Positions 37,411 through 47,602 of a stretch of DNA of 64,000 nt are shown piece after piece. The notes beneath the pieces were generated by a model. The model ran no database searches and was not told where the DNA came from. It saw only the letters and a list, made by a program, of their open reading frames with translations. Every line of letters begins with the position of its first letter. Position 1 is the first letter of the stretch. The translations under genes were made by a program, and so were the position numbers. Location: positions 62,001 through 126,000 of the forward strand of contig NIOE01000010.1 of NCBI GenBank assembly GCA_002205125.1, in the 5' to 3' direction. The stretch comes from Roseateles noduli (GTDB taxonomy: Bacteria; Pseudomonadota; Gammaproteobacteria; Burkholderiales; Burkholderiaceae_C).

Positions 37411-39315
37411 GTGAACAATCAGTGGTTCTCGAAAGTGGCTGTATGGATGGTGATCGCCCTGGTGCTGTTCACTGTCTTCAAGCAGTTCGATCGCAGCGCA
37501 ACCCAGGGGAATCCGATCGTCTACTCTGACTTCCTCGATGAAGTCCGTGCGAAACGCATCAAGCAGGTCACGCTGCAGGAAACCCAGGCGGGAACGGAAA
37601 TCGTGGCGCAGACCAGCGATGGCAACAAGCTGCGCACGACCGCCCCGTACATGGATCGCGGCCTGATCGGTGACCTGATCAACAACGGCGTCAAGTTCGA
37701 CGCCAAGCCGCGGGAAGAGCCCTCGGTGCTGATGAACATCCTGCTCAGCTGGGGCCCGATGCTCCTGCTGATCGCCGTGTGGGTGTACTTCATGCGCCAG
37801 ATGCAGGGCGGCGGCAAGGGCGGCGCGTTCAGCTTCGGCAAGTCGAAGGCGCGCATGCTCGACGAGGCCAACAACACCACGACCTTCGCCGACGTCGCCG
37901 GATGCGACGAGGCCAAGGAAGAGGTCAAGGAACTGGTCGACTTCCTGAAGGACCCGCAGAAGTTCCAGAAGCTGGGTGGTCGCATCCCGCGCGGCGTGCT
38001 GCTGGTCGGCCCTCCGGGGACCGGCAAGACGCTGCTGGCCAAGGCCATCGCCGGGGAAGCCAAGGTGCCGTTCTTCAGCATCTCCGGCTCCGACTTCGTG
38101 GAAATGTTCGTCGGCGTGGGCGCGGCCCGCGTGCGCGACATGTTTGAACAGGCCAAGAAGAGCGCCCCCTGCATCATCTTCGTCGACGAAATCGACGCGG
38201 TCGGCCGCCATCGCGGTGCCGGCCTCGGCGGCGGCAACGACGAGCGCGAACAGACCCTCAACCAGATGCTGGTCGAGATGGACGGTTTCGAGACCAACCT
38301 CGGCGTGATCGTCATGGCCGCGACCAACCGGCCTGACATCCTGGACCCCGCACTGCTGCGCCCGGGTCGTTTCGACCGCCAGGTCTACGTCACGCTGCCC
38401 GATGTGCGCGGCCGTGAACAGATCCTGACCGTCCACATGCGCAAGGTGCCGGTCGGCCAGGACGTCAGCGCCAATGTGCTGGCTCGCGGCACGCCGGGCA
38501 TGTCGGGTGCGGATCTCGCCAACCTGGTGAACGAGGCCGCGCTGATGGCCGCGCGCCGCAGCGCCCGCATTGTCGAGATGCGCGACTTCGAGAAGGCCAA
38601 GGACAAGATTTTCATGGGCCCGGAACGCCGCTCGGCGGTCATGGATCCGGAAGAGCTGAAGAACACCGCCTACCACGAGGCCGGACACGCGCTGATCGGC
38701 ATGATGCTGCCGAAGTCCGATCCGCTGCACAAGGTGACGATCGTGCCGCGCGGTCGCGCGTTGGGCGTGACCTTCACGCTGCCGGAGAAGGATCGCTACG
38801 GCTACGACAAGATCTGGGCGCTGTCCAAGATCTCGATGCTGTTCGGCGGTCGGATCGCGGAAGAGGTCTTCATGGACCAGCGCACCACGGGCGCGTCCGA
38901 CGACTTCAACAAGGCGACGCAGCTGGCGCGTGACATGGTGATGCGCTACGGCATGTCAGATGCGCTGGGCCCGATGGTCTACACCGAGAACGAGGGCGAG
39001 GTCTTCCTCGGCCGTTCGGTGACGCGCACGACCAACATCAGCGAGGAGACCATGCAGAAGGTCGACCTCGAGGTGCGCCGCATCCTCGACGAGCAGTACG
39101 CGATCGCGCGCAAGCTGATCGAGGACAACCAGGACAAGATGCACGCGATGGCCACGGCCCTGCTCGAATGGGAAACCATCGACGCCGAGCAGCTCCATGA
39201 CATCATGGAAGGCAAGCCCCCGCGTCCGCCGAAGGACTGGACACCGCCGGCCAACAAGCCGGACAACGGCGGCACGCCGGCAGTCAGCACGGGCAGCGCC
39301 CCGGCAGCGGCCTGA
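37411..39315 (+). CDS. ftsH: ATP-dependent zinc metalloprotease FtsH
   Basis: Inner-membrane AAA protease that degrades sigma-32, LpxC and damaged membrane proteins. Residues 1-130 hold two membrane helices ([15 protein letters not shown] and [18 protein letters not shown]) around a periplasmic domain. The AAA module has Walker A GPPGTGKT (about 200-207), Walker [12 protein letters not shown] and second region of homology [19 protein letters not shown]. The zinc site HEAGH starts at about 422. Length 634 is normal. GTG start with AGGAG before it. A sigma-32-type promoter lies upstream. Confidence 0.98.
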   Translation: MNNQWFSKVAVWMVIALVLFTVFKQFDRSATQGNPIVYSDFLDEVRAKRIKQVTLQETQAGTEIVAQTSDGNKLRTTAPYMDRGLIGDLINNGVKFDAKPREEPSVLMNILLSWGPMLLLIAVWVYFMRQMQGGGKGGAFSFGKSKARMLDEANNTTTFADVAGCDEAKEEVKELVDFLKDPQKFQKLGGRIPRGVLLVGPPGTGKTLLAKAIAGEAKVPFFSISGSDFVEMFVGVGAARVRDMFEQAKKSAPCIIFVDEIDAVGRHRGAGLGGGNDEREQTLNQMLVEMDGFETNLGVIVMAATNRPDILDPALLRPGRFDRQVYVTLPDVRGREQILTVHMRKVPVGQDVSANVLARGTPGMSGADLANLVNEAALMAARRSARIVEMRDFEKAKDKIFMGPERRSAVMDPEELKNTAYHEAGHALIGMMLPKSDPLHKVTIVPRGRALGVTFTLPEKDRYGYDKIWALSKISMLFGGRIAEEVFMDQRTTGASDDFNKATQLARDMVMRYGMSDALGPMVYTENEGEVFLGRSVTRTTNISEETMQKVDLEVRRILDEQYAIARKLIEDNQDKMHAMATALLEWETIDAEQLHDIMEGKPPRPPKDWTPPANKPDNGGTPAVSTGSAPAAA

Positions 39316-39377
39316 TCGCCAAAGCGACCTGATCAGCCAGATGAGCCGCCAGGGCATCTGAGTTGGCGTAGATCCTC

Positions 39378-39413
39378 GAAGGGCCGGTCTCACGACCGGC
39401 CCTTCTGCTTTTT
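39378..39413 (+). terminator. Terminator of ftsH
   Basis: Perfect 12-bp arms GAAGGGCCGGTC / GACCGGCCCTTC, loop TCAC, then TGCTTTTTG. Lies 62 nt after the ftsH stop, so folP has its own promoter or depends on readthrough. Confidence 0.88.
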
Positions 39414-39530
39414 GCGATCTACCCAGACCGGAATCCCAGGTTCTTTCGGGCTTGCGTCATACTTGCCGTTTGGCGTGGCAGTCCCTGGCGCAATCGAGCG
39501 CGCGACCGCGCTCTCGACACTCAGCCGTTC

Positions 39531-40379
39531 ATGACTTCTCCCTCGATTTGGCAGACCACGCGCTTCGACCTCGACCTGGCGGAGCGCCCCTTGGTCATGG
39601 GCATCGTCAACGTGACGCCCGACTCCTTCTCGGACGGCGGCCAGCACGCCGATGCGCTGAGCGCGATCAACTTCTGCGAGCGACTGCTCGGCGAAGGCGT
39701 CGACATCCTCGACCTGGGTGGCGAATCGACGCGCCCTGGCGCGCCGCGGCTGGATGCCGACGAGGAGTGGAAGCGGCTGGAGCCTGTCGTGCGTGCCGCG
39801 CTGAACTTCGGCGTTCCCGTGTCTGTCGATACCTGCAAGACCGAGGTGATGCGCCGAGCGCTGGACCTGGGCGTGGACATCATCAACGACGTGCAGGCCC
39901 TGCGGGATGAAGGGGCGGACAGATTGCTGGCCGAGCACAGCAGCGCCGGCATCTGCCTGATGCACATGCGGGGGCAGCCGGCGGGCATGCAGCAGCTGAC
40001 CGACTACGGTGACGTCGTCGTCGAGGTCGCGGATTTCCTGCGCGAGCGGATGAACCATCTGGTCGAACTCGGCGTGGCCGCTGAGCGGATCACGCTGGAC
40101 CCGGGATACGGGTTCGCGAAGACGGTCGAGCAGAACCTCGAGCTGCAGCGGCGCCAGCGCGAATTGCTCGCCTTGGGCCGACCGCTGCTCATCGGCTGGT
40201 CGCGCAAGTCGACGCTAGGCGCCGTGACCGGCAAGGCGGTCGATGAGCGCCAGTCCGCCAGCGTCGGCGCGGCCTTGGCGTCGGTGGCGCTGGGCGCACG
40301 CGTCGTCCGGGTGCACGACGTCGGGGCGACGGTCGATGCGCTCAAGGTCTGGCAGGCCTTCGGCGCGCCGCAAGGCTGA
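39531..40379 (+). CDS. folP: Dihydropteroate synthase
   Basis: Joins p-aminobenzoate to dihydropterin pyrophosphate in folate synthesis; the sulfonamide target. The 282-residue TIM barrel has both signatures: [16 protein letters not shown] near the start and [13 protein letters not shown]. The substrate loops [29 protein letters not shown] and [10 protein letters not shown] are all present. folP-glmM pairing behind ftsH is conserved in proteobacteria. Confidence 0.97.
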   Translation: MTSPSIWQTTRFDLDLAERPLVMGIVNVTPDSFSDGGQHADALSAINFCERLLGEGVDILDLGGESTRPGAPRLDADEEWKRLEPVVRAALNFGVPVSVDTCKTEVMRRALDLGVDIINDVQALRDEGADRLLAEHSSAGICLMHMRGQPAGMQQLTDYGDVVVEVADFLRERMNHLVELGVAAERITLDPGYGFAKTVEQNLELQRRQRELLALGRPLLIGWSRKSTLGAVTGKAVDERQSASVGAALASVALGARVVRVHDVGATVDALKVWQAFGAPQG

Positions 40380-40489
40380 CCCACCCAGAATCCCCCGATC
40401 GGGGGCCCCAAGGTGGGCGAGCAGCGAGCCCCTCGGCATCGGCGACAATCTGCGGATTCAAGATCAAGAAGTCGCAGGAGATCGCCTCA

Positions 40490-41827
40490 ATGAGCCGAAA
40501 GTACTTCGGAACCGACGGGATTCGCGGAACCGTGGGCCGTACCCCCATCACGCCAGATTTCATGTTGCGACTGGGCCATGCGGTGGGACGCGTGCTCAAG
40601 CGCAGCTACGCAAAGCCCAGTGTCCTGATCGGCAAGGACACCCGCATCTCCGGCTACATGCTGGAATCCGCGCTGGAAGCCGGATTCGCGTCCGCCGGTG
40701 TCAACGTGCTGCTGACTGGCCCGCTGCCGACGCCCGGCGTTGCCTACCTCACGCGCGCACTGCGCCAGCATCTGGGTGTGGTCATCTCGGCGTCGCACAA
40801 CCCGTTCGCCGACAACGGCATCAAGTTCTTCTCGTCCAAGGGCGAGAAGCTGCCCGACGCCTGGGAGCTGGACGTCGAGGCGGTGCTGGACGAACCCCCG
40901 GTCTGGGTCGACTCGGCCAGCCTGGGTCGTGCCCGGCGCCTGGACGACGCGCAGGGGCGCTACATCGAGTTCTGCAAGGCCAGCTTCAGCAGCGACCTCA
41001 GCCTGCGCGGCATGAAGCTCGTCATCGATGCGGCGAACGGTGCGGGCTACCAGGTGGCGCCGTCGGTGTTCCATGAGCTGGGCGCCGAGATCATCACCAT
41101 CGGCAACAAGCCGGACGGCTACAACATCAACGACAAGGTCGGCGCCACTGCGCCGCAGGCCCTGGTGGCCGCGGTCAAGGAACACCAGGCCGACTACGGC
41201 ATCGCGCTGGACGGCGACGCCGACCGGCTGCAGATGGTGGACGCCGACGGGCGCCTCTACAACGGCGACGAACTGCTCTACGTGATGGTGGCGGACCGGC
41301 TGGCGCGCGGCGAGCGCGTCCCCGGCGCGGTCGGCACGCTGATGACGAACATGGCGGTCGAGCTGGCGCTGCGCCAGCGGGATGTCGAATTCGTCCGCGC
41401 CAAGGTCGGTGACCGCTACGTGCTGGAAGAGCTGGCCGCCCGCGGCTGGCAATTGGGCGGGGAGGGCTCCGGCCATCTGCTCTCGCTGGACCGTCACACG
41501 ACCGGCGACGGCATCGTCAGCAGCCTGCTGGTGCTGGAGGCCGTCTGCCGCAGCGGCCGCCGCCTGGCGGATCTGCTGGACGGCGTCACGCTGTTCCCGC
41601 AGACGCTGATCAACGTCCGCCTGCAGGCGGACCATCTGGATTGGAAGAGCAATCCCGCACTCGCCCGCGTTGAGGCCGAAGTCATGGCCGAACTGGGCGA
41701 CCGGGGTCGGGTGCTGATCCGCAAGTCGGGCACCGAACCGCTGCTGCGCGTCATGGTCGAAGCCAGCGATGCCGACCTCGCGCAACGCTGCGCCGAGCGC
41801 CTGGCGGACGCCATCCGCGGCGGCTGA
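40490..41827 (+). CDS. glmM: Phosphoglucosamine mutase
   Basis: Converts glucosamine-6-phosphate to glucosamine-1-phosphate for cell-wall UDP-GlcNAc. The 445-residue protein starts [16 protein letters not shown]. The phosphoserine loop [10 protein letters not shown] puts the active Ser at 102, as in E. coli. The metal loop [11 protein letters not shown], sugar loop GGEGSGHLL and phosphate loop [15 protein letters not shown] complete the set. Full length. Confidence 0.97.
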   Translation: MSRKYFGTDGIRGTVGRTPITPDFMLRLGHAVGRVLKRSYAKPSVLIGKDTRISGYMLESALEAGFASAGVNVLLTGPLPTPGVAYLTRALRQHLGVVISASHNPFADNGIKFFSSKGEKLPDAWELDVEAVLDEPPVWVDSASLGRARRLDDAQGRYIEFCKASFSSDLSLRGMKLVIDAANGAGYQVAPSVFHELGAEIITIGNKPDGYNINDKVGATAPQALVAAVKEHQADYGIALDGDADRLQMVDADGRLYNGDELLYVMVADRLARGERVPGAVGTLMTNMAVELALRQRDVEFVRAKVGDRYVLEELAARGWQLGGEGSGHLLSLDRHTTGDGIVSSLLVLEAVCRSGRRLADLLDGVTLFPQTLINVRLQADHLDWKSNPALARVEAEVMAELGDRGRVLIRKSGTEPLLRVMVEASDADLAQRCAERLADAIRGG

Positions 41828-41855
41828 TCCCACTTCCACCGACTCCACCGACCGA

Positions 41856-41892
41856 AAAAGAAGGGCCGCCGACGCGGGAGCGTCCGCGGCCC
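41856..41892 (-). terminator. Minus-strand intrinsic terminator without a gene
   Basis: Stem GGGCCGCGGACGC / GCGTCGGCGGCCC (12 pairs, one mismatch) with loop TCCC, followed on the minus strand by TTCTTTTTC. The plus strand has no T-run after the stem (AATTTGC), so it is a poor glmM terminator. Confidence 0.75.
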
Positions 41893-41947
41893 AATTTGCA
41901 TTGGTCGGGTCGCGTCGAGCGCGACTCTTCGGGGTATTCCCTCACGT
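41856..41947 (-). ncRNA. Candidate PhoB-activated small RNA
   Basis: Predicted minus-strand transcript of about 90 nt between glmM and pstS. A reverse Pho box (41969-41997) is followed after exactly 10 nt by a possible -10 TAGCCT (41958-41953). The transcript would contain a perfect hairpin GTCGCG-CTCGA-CGCGAC and end in a strong terminator whose U-tract exists only on this strand. No open reading frame with a ribosome site is present. This is an inference from site geometry. Confidence 0.4.
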
Positions 41948-41968
41948 CCGGTAGGCTAGGGACCGAAG

Positions 41969-41997
41969 ATGACAATGGGGTGAATCGAATATGACAA
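41969..41997 (-). promoter_or_regulatory. Pho box in reverse orientation
   Basis: On the minus strand TTGTCAT-ATTC-GATTCAC-CCCA-TTGTCAT: three 7-nt repeats with 4-nt spacers, exact 11-bp period (plus-strand positions 41969, 41980, 41991). Two of three repeats match the CTGTCAT consensus at six of seven bases. It points away from pstS. Confidence 0.65.
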
Positions 41998-42074
41998 TGG
42001 TCGCCCGACGTCCCGCCAAGCCCCATTTCTCCTCTGGGCGCTCTACGTAACGACATTTTTCCGGTTCGCGGGTC

Positions 42075-42103
42075 GCGTCACGGATGTGTCACATTGAGGT
42101 CAT
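42075..42103 (+). promoter_or_regulatory. Pho box of pstS
   Basis: GCGTCAC-GGAT-GTGTCAC-ATTG-AGGTCAT: three direct repeats with GTCA at 42077, 42088 and 42099, an exact 11-bp period, 44 nt before the pstS start. This is the standard PhoB binding arrangement that replaces a -35 element, so the operon should be induced by phosphate starvation. Confidence 0.85.
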
Positions 42104-42146
42104 AGCATCCGCTCCGTTCGCCAACCAACCCAAGCGATAGGACTGA

Positions 42147-43187
42147 ATGATCATGAATCAACTGCGTGCTGGCCTGCTGTTCGCCGCGTGCGCCGCGATG
42201 TTCTCCGCGGCCCATGCTCAAGAAGTGACCGGTGCGGGTGCTTCGTTCCCGGCTCCCGTGTACGCCAAGTGGGCTGACGCCTACAACAAGGCCACCGGTG
42301 TCCGCATCAACTATCAGTCGGTCGGTTCCGGCGCCGGCATCAAGCAGATCCAGGCCAAGACCGTCGACTTCGGCGCGTCCGACGCCCCCCTGAAGGACGA
42401 CCAACTGGCCAAGGACGGTCTGGTCCAGTTCCCGACCGTGATCGGCGGCGTCGTGCCCGTGATCAACGTCAAGGGCATCAACCCCGGCCAGCTGAAGCTG
42501 GACGGCAAGGTCCTGGCCGACATCTACCTGGGCAAGGTTACCAAGTGGAACGACCCCGCCATCGCCGCCCTGAACTCGGGCGTCGCGCTGCCGGACGCCG
42601 CCATCGCCGTGGTCCGCCGCGCCGACGGTTCGGGCACCAGCTTCCTGTTCACGAACTACCTGTCCAAGGTCAACGCCGAATGGAAGGACAAGGTCGGTGA
42701 AGGCACGGCCGTGAACTGGCCCACCGGCGCGGGCGGCAAGGGCAACGAAGGCGTGTCGGCCTTCGTGACGCGTCTGCCGAACTCGATCGGCTACGTCGAA
42801 TACGCCTACGCCAAGCAGAACAAGATGACCTACGTGCTGATGAAGAACGCCAGCGGCGCCTTCGTCAGCCCGAGCGACGACGCCTTCAAGGCCGCCGCCG
42901 CCGGCGCCAAGTGGGATCAATCGTTCTACCAGGTGCTGACCGAGCAGGCCGGCAAGGACAGCTGGCCCATCACCGGGGCCACCTTCATCCTGATGCACGT
43001 CGCCCAGGACAAGCCGGCCCAGGCCGCCGCCGCCCTGAAGTTCTTCGACTGGGCCTACACCCAGGGCGACAAGATGGCCGACGACCTGGACTACGTGCCG
43101 CTGCCGGCCGCCGTGAAGGACCTGGTCCGCAAGCAGTGGACGACCAGCGTGAAGGACGGTTCGGGCAAGGCGGTCAGCTTCAAGTGA
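42147..43187 (+). CDS. pstS: Phosphate ABC transporter substrate-binding protein
   Basis: Periplasmic receptor delivering phosphate to the PstCAB transporter. The 346-residue protein has a signal peptide (ends SAAHA-QE) and the family start [22 protein letters not shown], then [44 protein letters not shown] and [12 protein letters not shown], which contribute the phosphate ligands. Start may be 42147 or the in-frame ATG 42153. It heads the Pst-Pho cluster behind a Pho box. Confidence 0.97.
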   Translation: MIMNQLRAGLLFAACAAMFSAAHAQEVTGAGASFPAPVYAKWADAYNKATGVRINYQSVGSGAGIKQIQAKTVDFGASDAPLKDDQLAKDGLVQFPTVIGGVVPVINVKGINPGQLKLDGKVLADIYLGKVTKWNDPAIAALNSGVALPDAAIAVVRRADGSGTSFLFTNYLSKVNAEWKDKVGEGTAVNWPTGAGGKGNEGVSAFVTRLPNSIGYVEYAYAKQNKMTYVLMKNASGAFVSPSDDAFKAAAAGAKWDQSFYQVLTEQAGKDSWPITGATFILMHVAQDKPAQAAAALKFFDWAYTQGDKMADDLDYVPLPAAVKDLVRKQWTTSVKDGSGKAVSFK

Positions 43188-43206
43188 TCGTCGCCTGACG
43201 AAGACG

Positions 43207-43238
43207 GCCCGGTGCTCTCCCAGAGGACACCGGGCTTT
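43207..43238 (+). terminator. Hairpin between pstS and pstC
   Basis: Arms GCCCGGTG / CACCGGGC with a 13-nt loop and a short TTT. It lies 19 nt after the pstS stop. It probably acts as a leaky terminator or mRNA-protecting hairpin, letting PstS be made in excess over the membrane subunits. Confidence 0.6.
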
Positions 43239-43347
43239 CGCACAGGACCTCAAGAAGATCTCGACAGAGACGTCGTGACGGACGCGTCGGACCGGCCGGA
43301 GGAGGCGGGCGGCGCGCCGGGATTCCAAACACTCCAGCGGAGGCCCC

Positions 43348-44370
43348 GTGGCCGCAATACTTCCAGCCAATTCCATTGACCGAGAGCGCGGCGAGGAGCG
43401 CGTCAAGCCAGGCGGCAGCCCGACGCCCAGACGTCGTGTCGCGCCGTGGGCCGACGCGGTGTTCTCGCTGCTGACGCATGGCGCGGCCTGGCTGACGCTG
43501 GCGCTGCTGGCCGGCATCATCGGCTCGCTGCTGATCGGGGCCGCGCCCGCGATCAAGCAGTTCGGTCTGAACTTCCTGGTCACCGCGGAATGGGATCCGA
43601 CCAAGGAGCAGTTCGGCGGCCTGGTGATGATCTACGGCACGCTGATGACCTCGTTCATCGCACTGCTGATCGCCGTGCCGGTGAGCTTCGGCATCGCGCT
43701 GTTCCTGACCGAACTCTCGCCGGGCTGGCTGCGCCGCCCGCTGGGCATCGCCATCGAGCTGCTGGCCGCGGTCCCCTCCATCGTCTACGGCATGTGGGGC
43801 CTGCTGGTGTTCGGCCCCATCCTGGCCACCTACGTGCAGCAGCCGCTGCAGTCGCTGTTCGGCGGCATCCCCTACCTGGGCGCGCTGGTGTCCGGCCCGC
43901 CGGTGGGCATCGGCATCCTGTCGGCCGGCATCATCCTGGCCATCATGATCATCCCGTTCATCGCCTCGGTGATGCGCGACGTGTTCTCGGTCACGCCGGC
44001 GATGCTCAAGGAATCGGCCTACGGCCTGGGCTCCACGACCTGGGAAGTGGTCTGGAAGGTCGTCCTGCCTTACACCAAGACCGGCGTCGTCGGCGGCATC
44101 ATGCTGGGACTGGGCCGCGCGCTCGGCGAGACCATGGCCGTCACCTTCGTGATCGGCAACATGAACCAGCTGAATTCGCTGTCGGTGTTCGAAGCCGCCA
44201 ACAGCATCACCTCGGCGCTGGCCAACGAGTTCGCCGAAGCCGGCGCGGGCCTGCACCAGGCCTCGCTGATCTACCTGGGCCTGGTCCTGTTCTTCATCAC
44301 CTTCGTGGTGCTGGCGTTCTCCAAGGTCCTGCTCAACAAGCTGAAGAAGAACGAAGGAGCCCGCTCATGA
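43348..44370 (+). CDS. pstC: Phosphate ABC transporter permease PstC
   Basis: Inner-membrane permease subunit. The 340-residue protein has about six helices after a cytosolic, basic N-terminus, and the coupling EAA loop [23 protein letters not shown] that contacts PstB. Family blocks [13 protein letters not shown] and [18 protein letters not shown] are clear. GTG start, with GGAGG before it. Stop overlaps pstA start (ATGA). Confidence 0.96.
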   Translation: MAAILPANSIDRERGEERVKPGGSPTPRRRVAPWADAVFSLLTHGAAWLTLALLAGIIGSLLIGAAPAIKQFGLNFLVTAEWDPTKEQFGGLVMIYGTLMTSFIALLIAVPVSFGIALFLTELSPGWLRRPLGIAIELLAAVPSIVYGMWGLLVFGPILATYVQQPLQSLFGGIPYLGALVSGPPVGIGILSAGIILAIMIIPFIASVMRDVFSVTPAMLKESAYGLGSTTWEVVWKVVLPYTKTGVVGGIMLGLGRALGETMAVTFVIGNMNQLNSLSVFEAANSITSALANEFAEAGAGLHQASLIYLGLVLFFITFVVLAFSKVLLNKLKKNEGARS

Positions 44371-45227
44371 GCGCGACCGACGCCAAGCGCCTGGCGATGT
44401 ACAAGAAGCGCCGGCGCATCAACACGATCGCGCTGTCCCTGTCGCTGGCCGCGATGGCCTTCGGCCTGGTCTGGCTGATCTGGATTCTGCTGGAGACGTT
44501 GATCCAGGGCATCGGCGGGCTGACCATTGCGACCTTCACGCAGATGACGCCCGCGCCGATGTCCGAGGACGGCGGTCTGGCCAACGCGATCTATGGCTCG
44601 CTGGTGATGGTGGGCCTGGCGACCTGCATCGGCACGCCGATCGGCGTGCTGGCCGGCGTCTACCTGGCCGAATACGGCCAGAAGACCTGGCTCGGTGCGG
44701 TCGTGCGCTTCATCAACGACATCCTGCTGTCGGCGCCGTCCATCGTCGTGGGCCTGTTCATCTACACGGTGGTCGTGACGCGGATGAAGTCGTTCTCGGC
44801 GTTGGCGGGCATCCTGGCGCTGGCGCTGATCGTGATCCCGGTGGTGATCCGCACGACGGAGAACATGCTGAGCCTGATCCCCAACGCGCTGCGCGAAGCC
44901 GCCTACGCGCTGGGCACGCCGAAGTGGAAGGTCATCATGACCGTCACGCTGAAGTCGGCCCGCGCGGGCGTGATCACCGGCGTGCTGCTGGCCCTGGCCC
45001 GCATCTCCGGCGAAACCGCGCCGCTGCTGTTCACCGCGCTGTCCAACCAGTTCTGGACCAGCTCGCTGGGCAGCCCGATGGCCAGCCTGCCGGTGACCAT
45101 CTTCAAGTTCGCGATGAGCCCCTACGAGAACTGGCAGAAACTCGCCTGGGCGGGTGTCTTCATCATCACGATCGGCGTGCTGGTGCTGAACATCCTGGCG
45201 CGTGTGCTGTTCAAGGAAAAGCATTGA
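44367..45227 (+). CDS. pstA: Phosphate ABC transporter permease PstA
   Basis: Second permease subunit, 286 residues, six helices. It has the PstA blocks [28 protein letters not shown] and the coupling loop [31 protein letters not shown]. Translation is coupled to pstC by the ATGA overlap. A hairpin GCCGGGG / CCCCGGC at about 45242-45263 lies between it and pstB. Confidence 0.96.
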   Translation: MSATDAKRLAMYKKRRRINTIALSLSLAAMAFGLVWLIWILLETLIQGIGGLTIATFTQMTPAPMSEDGGLANAIYGSLVMVGLATCIGTPIGVLAGVYLAEYGQKTWLGAVVRFINDILLSAPSIVVGLFIYTVVVTRMKSFSALAGILALALIVIPVVIRTTENMLSLIPNALREAAYALGTPKWKVIMTVTLKSARAGVITGVLLALARISGETAPLLFTALSNQFWTSSLGSPMASLPVTIFKFAMSPYENWQKLAWAGVFIITIGVLVLNILARVLFKEKH

Positions 45228-45241
45228 CCGGTTGAGCCGCG

Positions 45242-45263
45242 CCGGGGTCCGATGGCCCCGGCG
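45242..45263 (+). repeat. Hairpin between pstA and pstB
   Basis: Inverted repeat GCCGGGG / CCCCGGC with an eight-base loop, no T-run. Likely an RNA-stability or processing hairpin inside the operon. Confidence 0.4.
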
Positions 45264-45300
45264 ACTCACGATCCACGAATCCAACGAATCGAGAAACAAC

Positions 45301-46086
45301 ATGGACGTCAAAGTCGACATGCCGGTGACCGAGAAGGCGAAGCTCTCGGTGAAGAACCTGAACTTCTACTACGGCAGCTTCCACGCGCTGAAGAACATCA
45401 ACCTGGACATCCCCGAGAACAAGGTGACCGCCTTCATCGGCCCGTCGGGTTGCGGCAAGTCCACGCTGCTGCGCACGCTGAACCGCATGTTCCAGCTGTA
45501 TCCGGAGCAACGCGCCGAAGGGCAGATCCTGCTGGACGGCGAGGACATCCTCACCAGCAAGGAAGACGTCTCGCTGATCCGCGCCAAGGTCGGCATGGTG
45601 TTCCAGAAGCCGACGCCGTTCCCGATGTCGATCTACGACAACATCGCCTTCGGCGTGCGTCTCTTCGAGACGCTGTCGCGCGTCGAGATGGACGAACGCG
45701 TCGAATGGGCGCTGAAGAAGGCCGCACTGTGGAACGAGGTCAAGGACAAGCTCAACCAGAGCGGTTCGGGCCTGTCGGGCGGCCAGCAGCAGCGCCTGTG
45801 CATCGCGCGCGGCATCGCGATCAAGCCGGAAGTCCTGCTGCTGGACGAACCGTGCTCGGCGCTGGACCCGATCTCGACGGGCAAGATCGAGGAGCTCATC
45901 CATGAACTCAAGCACGACTACACCGTCGCGATCGTGACCCACAACATGCAGCAGGCGGCGCGCTGCTCGGACTACACGGCCTACATGTACCTGGGCGACC
46001 TGATCGAATTCGGACCGACCGCGGAGCTCTTCATGAAGCCCAAGCGCAAGGACACCGAGGACTACATCACCGGACGCTTCGGCTGA
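45301..46086 (+). CDS. pstB: Phosphate ABC transporter ATP-binding protein
   Basis: ATPase that powers phosphate uptake and takes part in signalling to PhoR through PhoU. The 261-residue protein has Walker [10 protein letters not shown] (47-55), Q-loop [14 protein letters not shown], signature [13 protein letters not shown], Walker [13 protein letters not shown] and switch His in IVTHNMQQA. Start ATG 45301 gives the usual N-terminus; longer frames would run into pstA. Confidence 0.98.
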   Translation: MDVKVDMPVTEKAKLSVKNLNFYYGSFHALKNINLDIPENKVTAFIGPSGCGKSTLLRTLNRMFQLYPEQRAEGQILLDGEDILTSKEDVSLIRAKVGMVFQKPTPFPMSIYDNIAFGVRLFETLSRVEMDERVEWALKKAALWNEVKDKLNQSGSGLSGGQQQRLCIARGIAIKPEVLLLDEPCSALDPISTGKIEELIHELKHDYTVAIVTHNMQQAARCSDYTAYMYLGDLIEFGPTAELFMKPKRKDTEDYITGRFG

Positions 46087-46105
46087 TCAACAGGGAGAGA
46101 ACACC

Positions 46106-46813
46106 ATGACCGACAAGCATCTGTCCACCCAATTCGACGCCGAGCTGAGCGGCATCTCCACGCGCGTGCTGGAGATGGGCGGCCTCGTGGAGTCGCAGGT
46201 TGCGCAGGCCGTCGAGGCCCTGGGCACCTTCAGCGGCGACATCGCCAGCCACGTGCTCAAGCAGGAAGAGATCGTCAACACGATGGAGATCGAGATCGAT
46301 CGCGACCTGTCGACGATCATCGCCCGCCGCCAGCCGACCGCGCGCGACCTGCGCCTGCTGATCGCCGTGTCCAAGACGATCGCCAACCTCGAGCGCGTCG
46401 GCGACGAAGCCGCGCGCATCGCCCGCACCGTGCAGCGCCTGATCAACACCGGCGTGTCGAGCCGGCTGCGCCTGCCGATGTCGGACCTGTCGTACGAGGC
46501 CGAGCTGGCCACCGCGCAGCTGCGAAAGGCGCTGGACGCGTTCGCGCGCCTGGACGTGGACCGCGCGCTGGAAGTGCTGAAGGCCGACGACCAGATCGAC
46601 AAGGAGTTCGACGGCCTGATGCGCAAGCTCATCACCTACATGATGGAAGATCCGCGCACCATCTCGTCGTCGATCGACCTGGTGTTCGTCGCCAAGGCGA
46701 TCGAGCGCGTGGGCGACCATGCCAAGAACCTGGCCGAAGTCATCATCTACGTGGTCAAGGGCACCGACGTCCGCCACAACTCGCCGGACGCCGTCGAGAA
46801 CATGGTGCGCTGA
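46106..46813 (+). CDS. phoU: Phosphate signalling protein PhoU
   Basis: Negative regulator linking Pst to PhoR. The 235-residue all-helical protein consists of two three-helix PhoU repeats, with metal-binding acidic patterns VNTMEIEIDRD in the first and KAIERVGDHAKNLAE in the second (E-x3-D type). It starts 19 nt after pstB with AGGGAGA before the ATG. Confidence 0.97.
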   Translation: MTDKHLSTQFDAELSGISTRVLEMGGLVESQVAQAVEALGTFSGDIASHVLKQEEIVNTMEIEIDRDLSTIIARRQPTARDLRLLIAVSKTIANLERVGDEAARIARTVQRLINTGVSSRLRLPMSDLSYEAELATAQLRKALDAFARLDVDRALEVLKADDQIDKEFDGLMRKLITYMMEDPRTISSSIDLVFVAKAIERVGDHAKNLAEVIIYVVKGTDVRHNSPDAVENMVR

Positions 46814-46890
46814 GCACCGACACGCGATCACCCGTCCGGCCCGCCCGCCACGGGCGTCCCGGCGGGACCCAATAAGAGGAGTTACCCCGC

Positions 46891-47592
46891 ATGAGTCGCA
46901 TCCTGGTCGTCGAGGACGAATCCGCCATCGCCGAGCTGATCTCCATCAACCTGCGCCACGCCGGTTACGAGGTCACGCTGGCCGGCAACGCCGAACAGGC
47001 GCAGCTGGAAGTGGATCGCGTGCTGCCTGATCTGGTCGTGCTCGACTGGATGTTGCCGGGCCAGACCGGCCTGGCGCTGGCGCGTCAATGGCGCGGTGCC
47101 GCGCGCACCCGCGAGCTGCCCATCATCCTGCTGACGGCGCGCGCGGAAGAGGTCGACAAGGTGTCGGGGCTGGACGCCGGCGCGGACGACTACCTGACCA
47201 AGCCGTTCTCGACGAACGAGTTGCTGGCGCGCATCCGCGCGGTGCTGCGCCGCAAGGCGCCCGAGGCGCTGGACACGGCGGTCGAGGTCGGCGGCCTGGT
47301 GCTGGATCCGGGCACGCGCCGGGTCAGCCGCGAAGGCGTCGAGGTCAAGCTCGGCCCGACCGAGTTCCGCCTGCTGCATTTCTTCATGACGCACCCGGAG
47401 CGCGTGCACAGCCGCTCGCAGCTGCTGGACCGCGTGTGGGGCGACCATGTGTTCATCGAGGAACGCACCGTCGACGTTCACGTCAAGCGCCTGCGCGAAG
47501 CGCTCGAGAAGGTCAGTTGCGCCCGCATGATCGAAACGGTCCGTGGCGCCGGCTACCGGCTGACCCAGCAGAGCAGCGCCCTGTCGGCCTGA
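46891..47592 (+). CDS. phoB: Phosphate regulon response regulator PhoB
   Basis: OmpR-type transcription factor that binds Pho boxes. Receiver domain with acidic pocket (LVVEDE) and phospho-acceptor Asp52 in LPDLVVLDWMLPG; Lys in DDYLTKPFSTNEL. The winged helix is at about 130-228 (LGPTEFRLLHFFMTHPERVHSRSQLLDRVWG, HVKRLREALE). 233 residues. The three-repeat Pho box before pstS is its expected target, closing the loop. Confidence 0.97.
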   Translation: MSRILVVEDESAIAELISINLRHAGYEVTLAGNAEQAQLEVDRVLPDLVVLDWMLPGQTGLALARQWRGAARTRELPIILLTARAEEVDKVSGLDAGADDYLTKPFSTNELLARIRAVLRRKAPEALDTAVEVGGLVLDPGTRRVSREGVEVKLGPTEFRLLHFFMTHPERVHSRSQLLDRVWGDHVFIEERTVDVHVKRLREALEKVSCARMIETVRGAGYRLTQQSSALSA

Positions 47593-47602
47593 GGACGCAT
47601 CC

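Noticed and set aside
36007-38730. 907-residue minus-strand frame across rlmE and ftsH
   Set aside because: Only its last 159 residues are real (YhbY). The rest is antisense to rlmE and ftsH.
41863-41892. Hairpin as the terminator of glmM
   Set aside because: The plus strand lacks a T-run after the stem, whereas the minus strand has a strong one, so a minus-strand transcript explains it better. Some plus-strand termination cannot be excluded.
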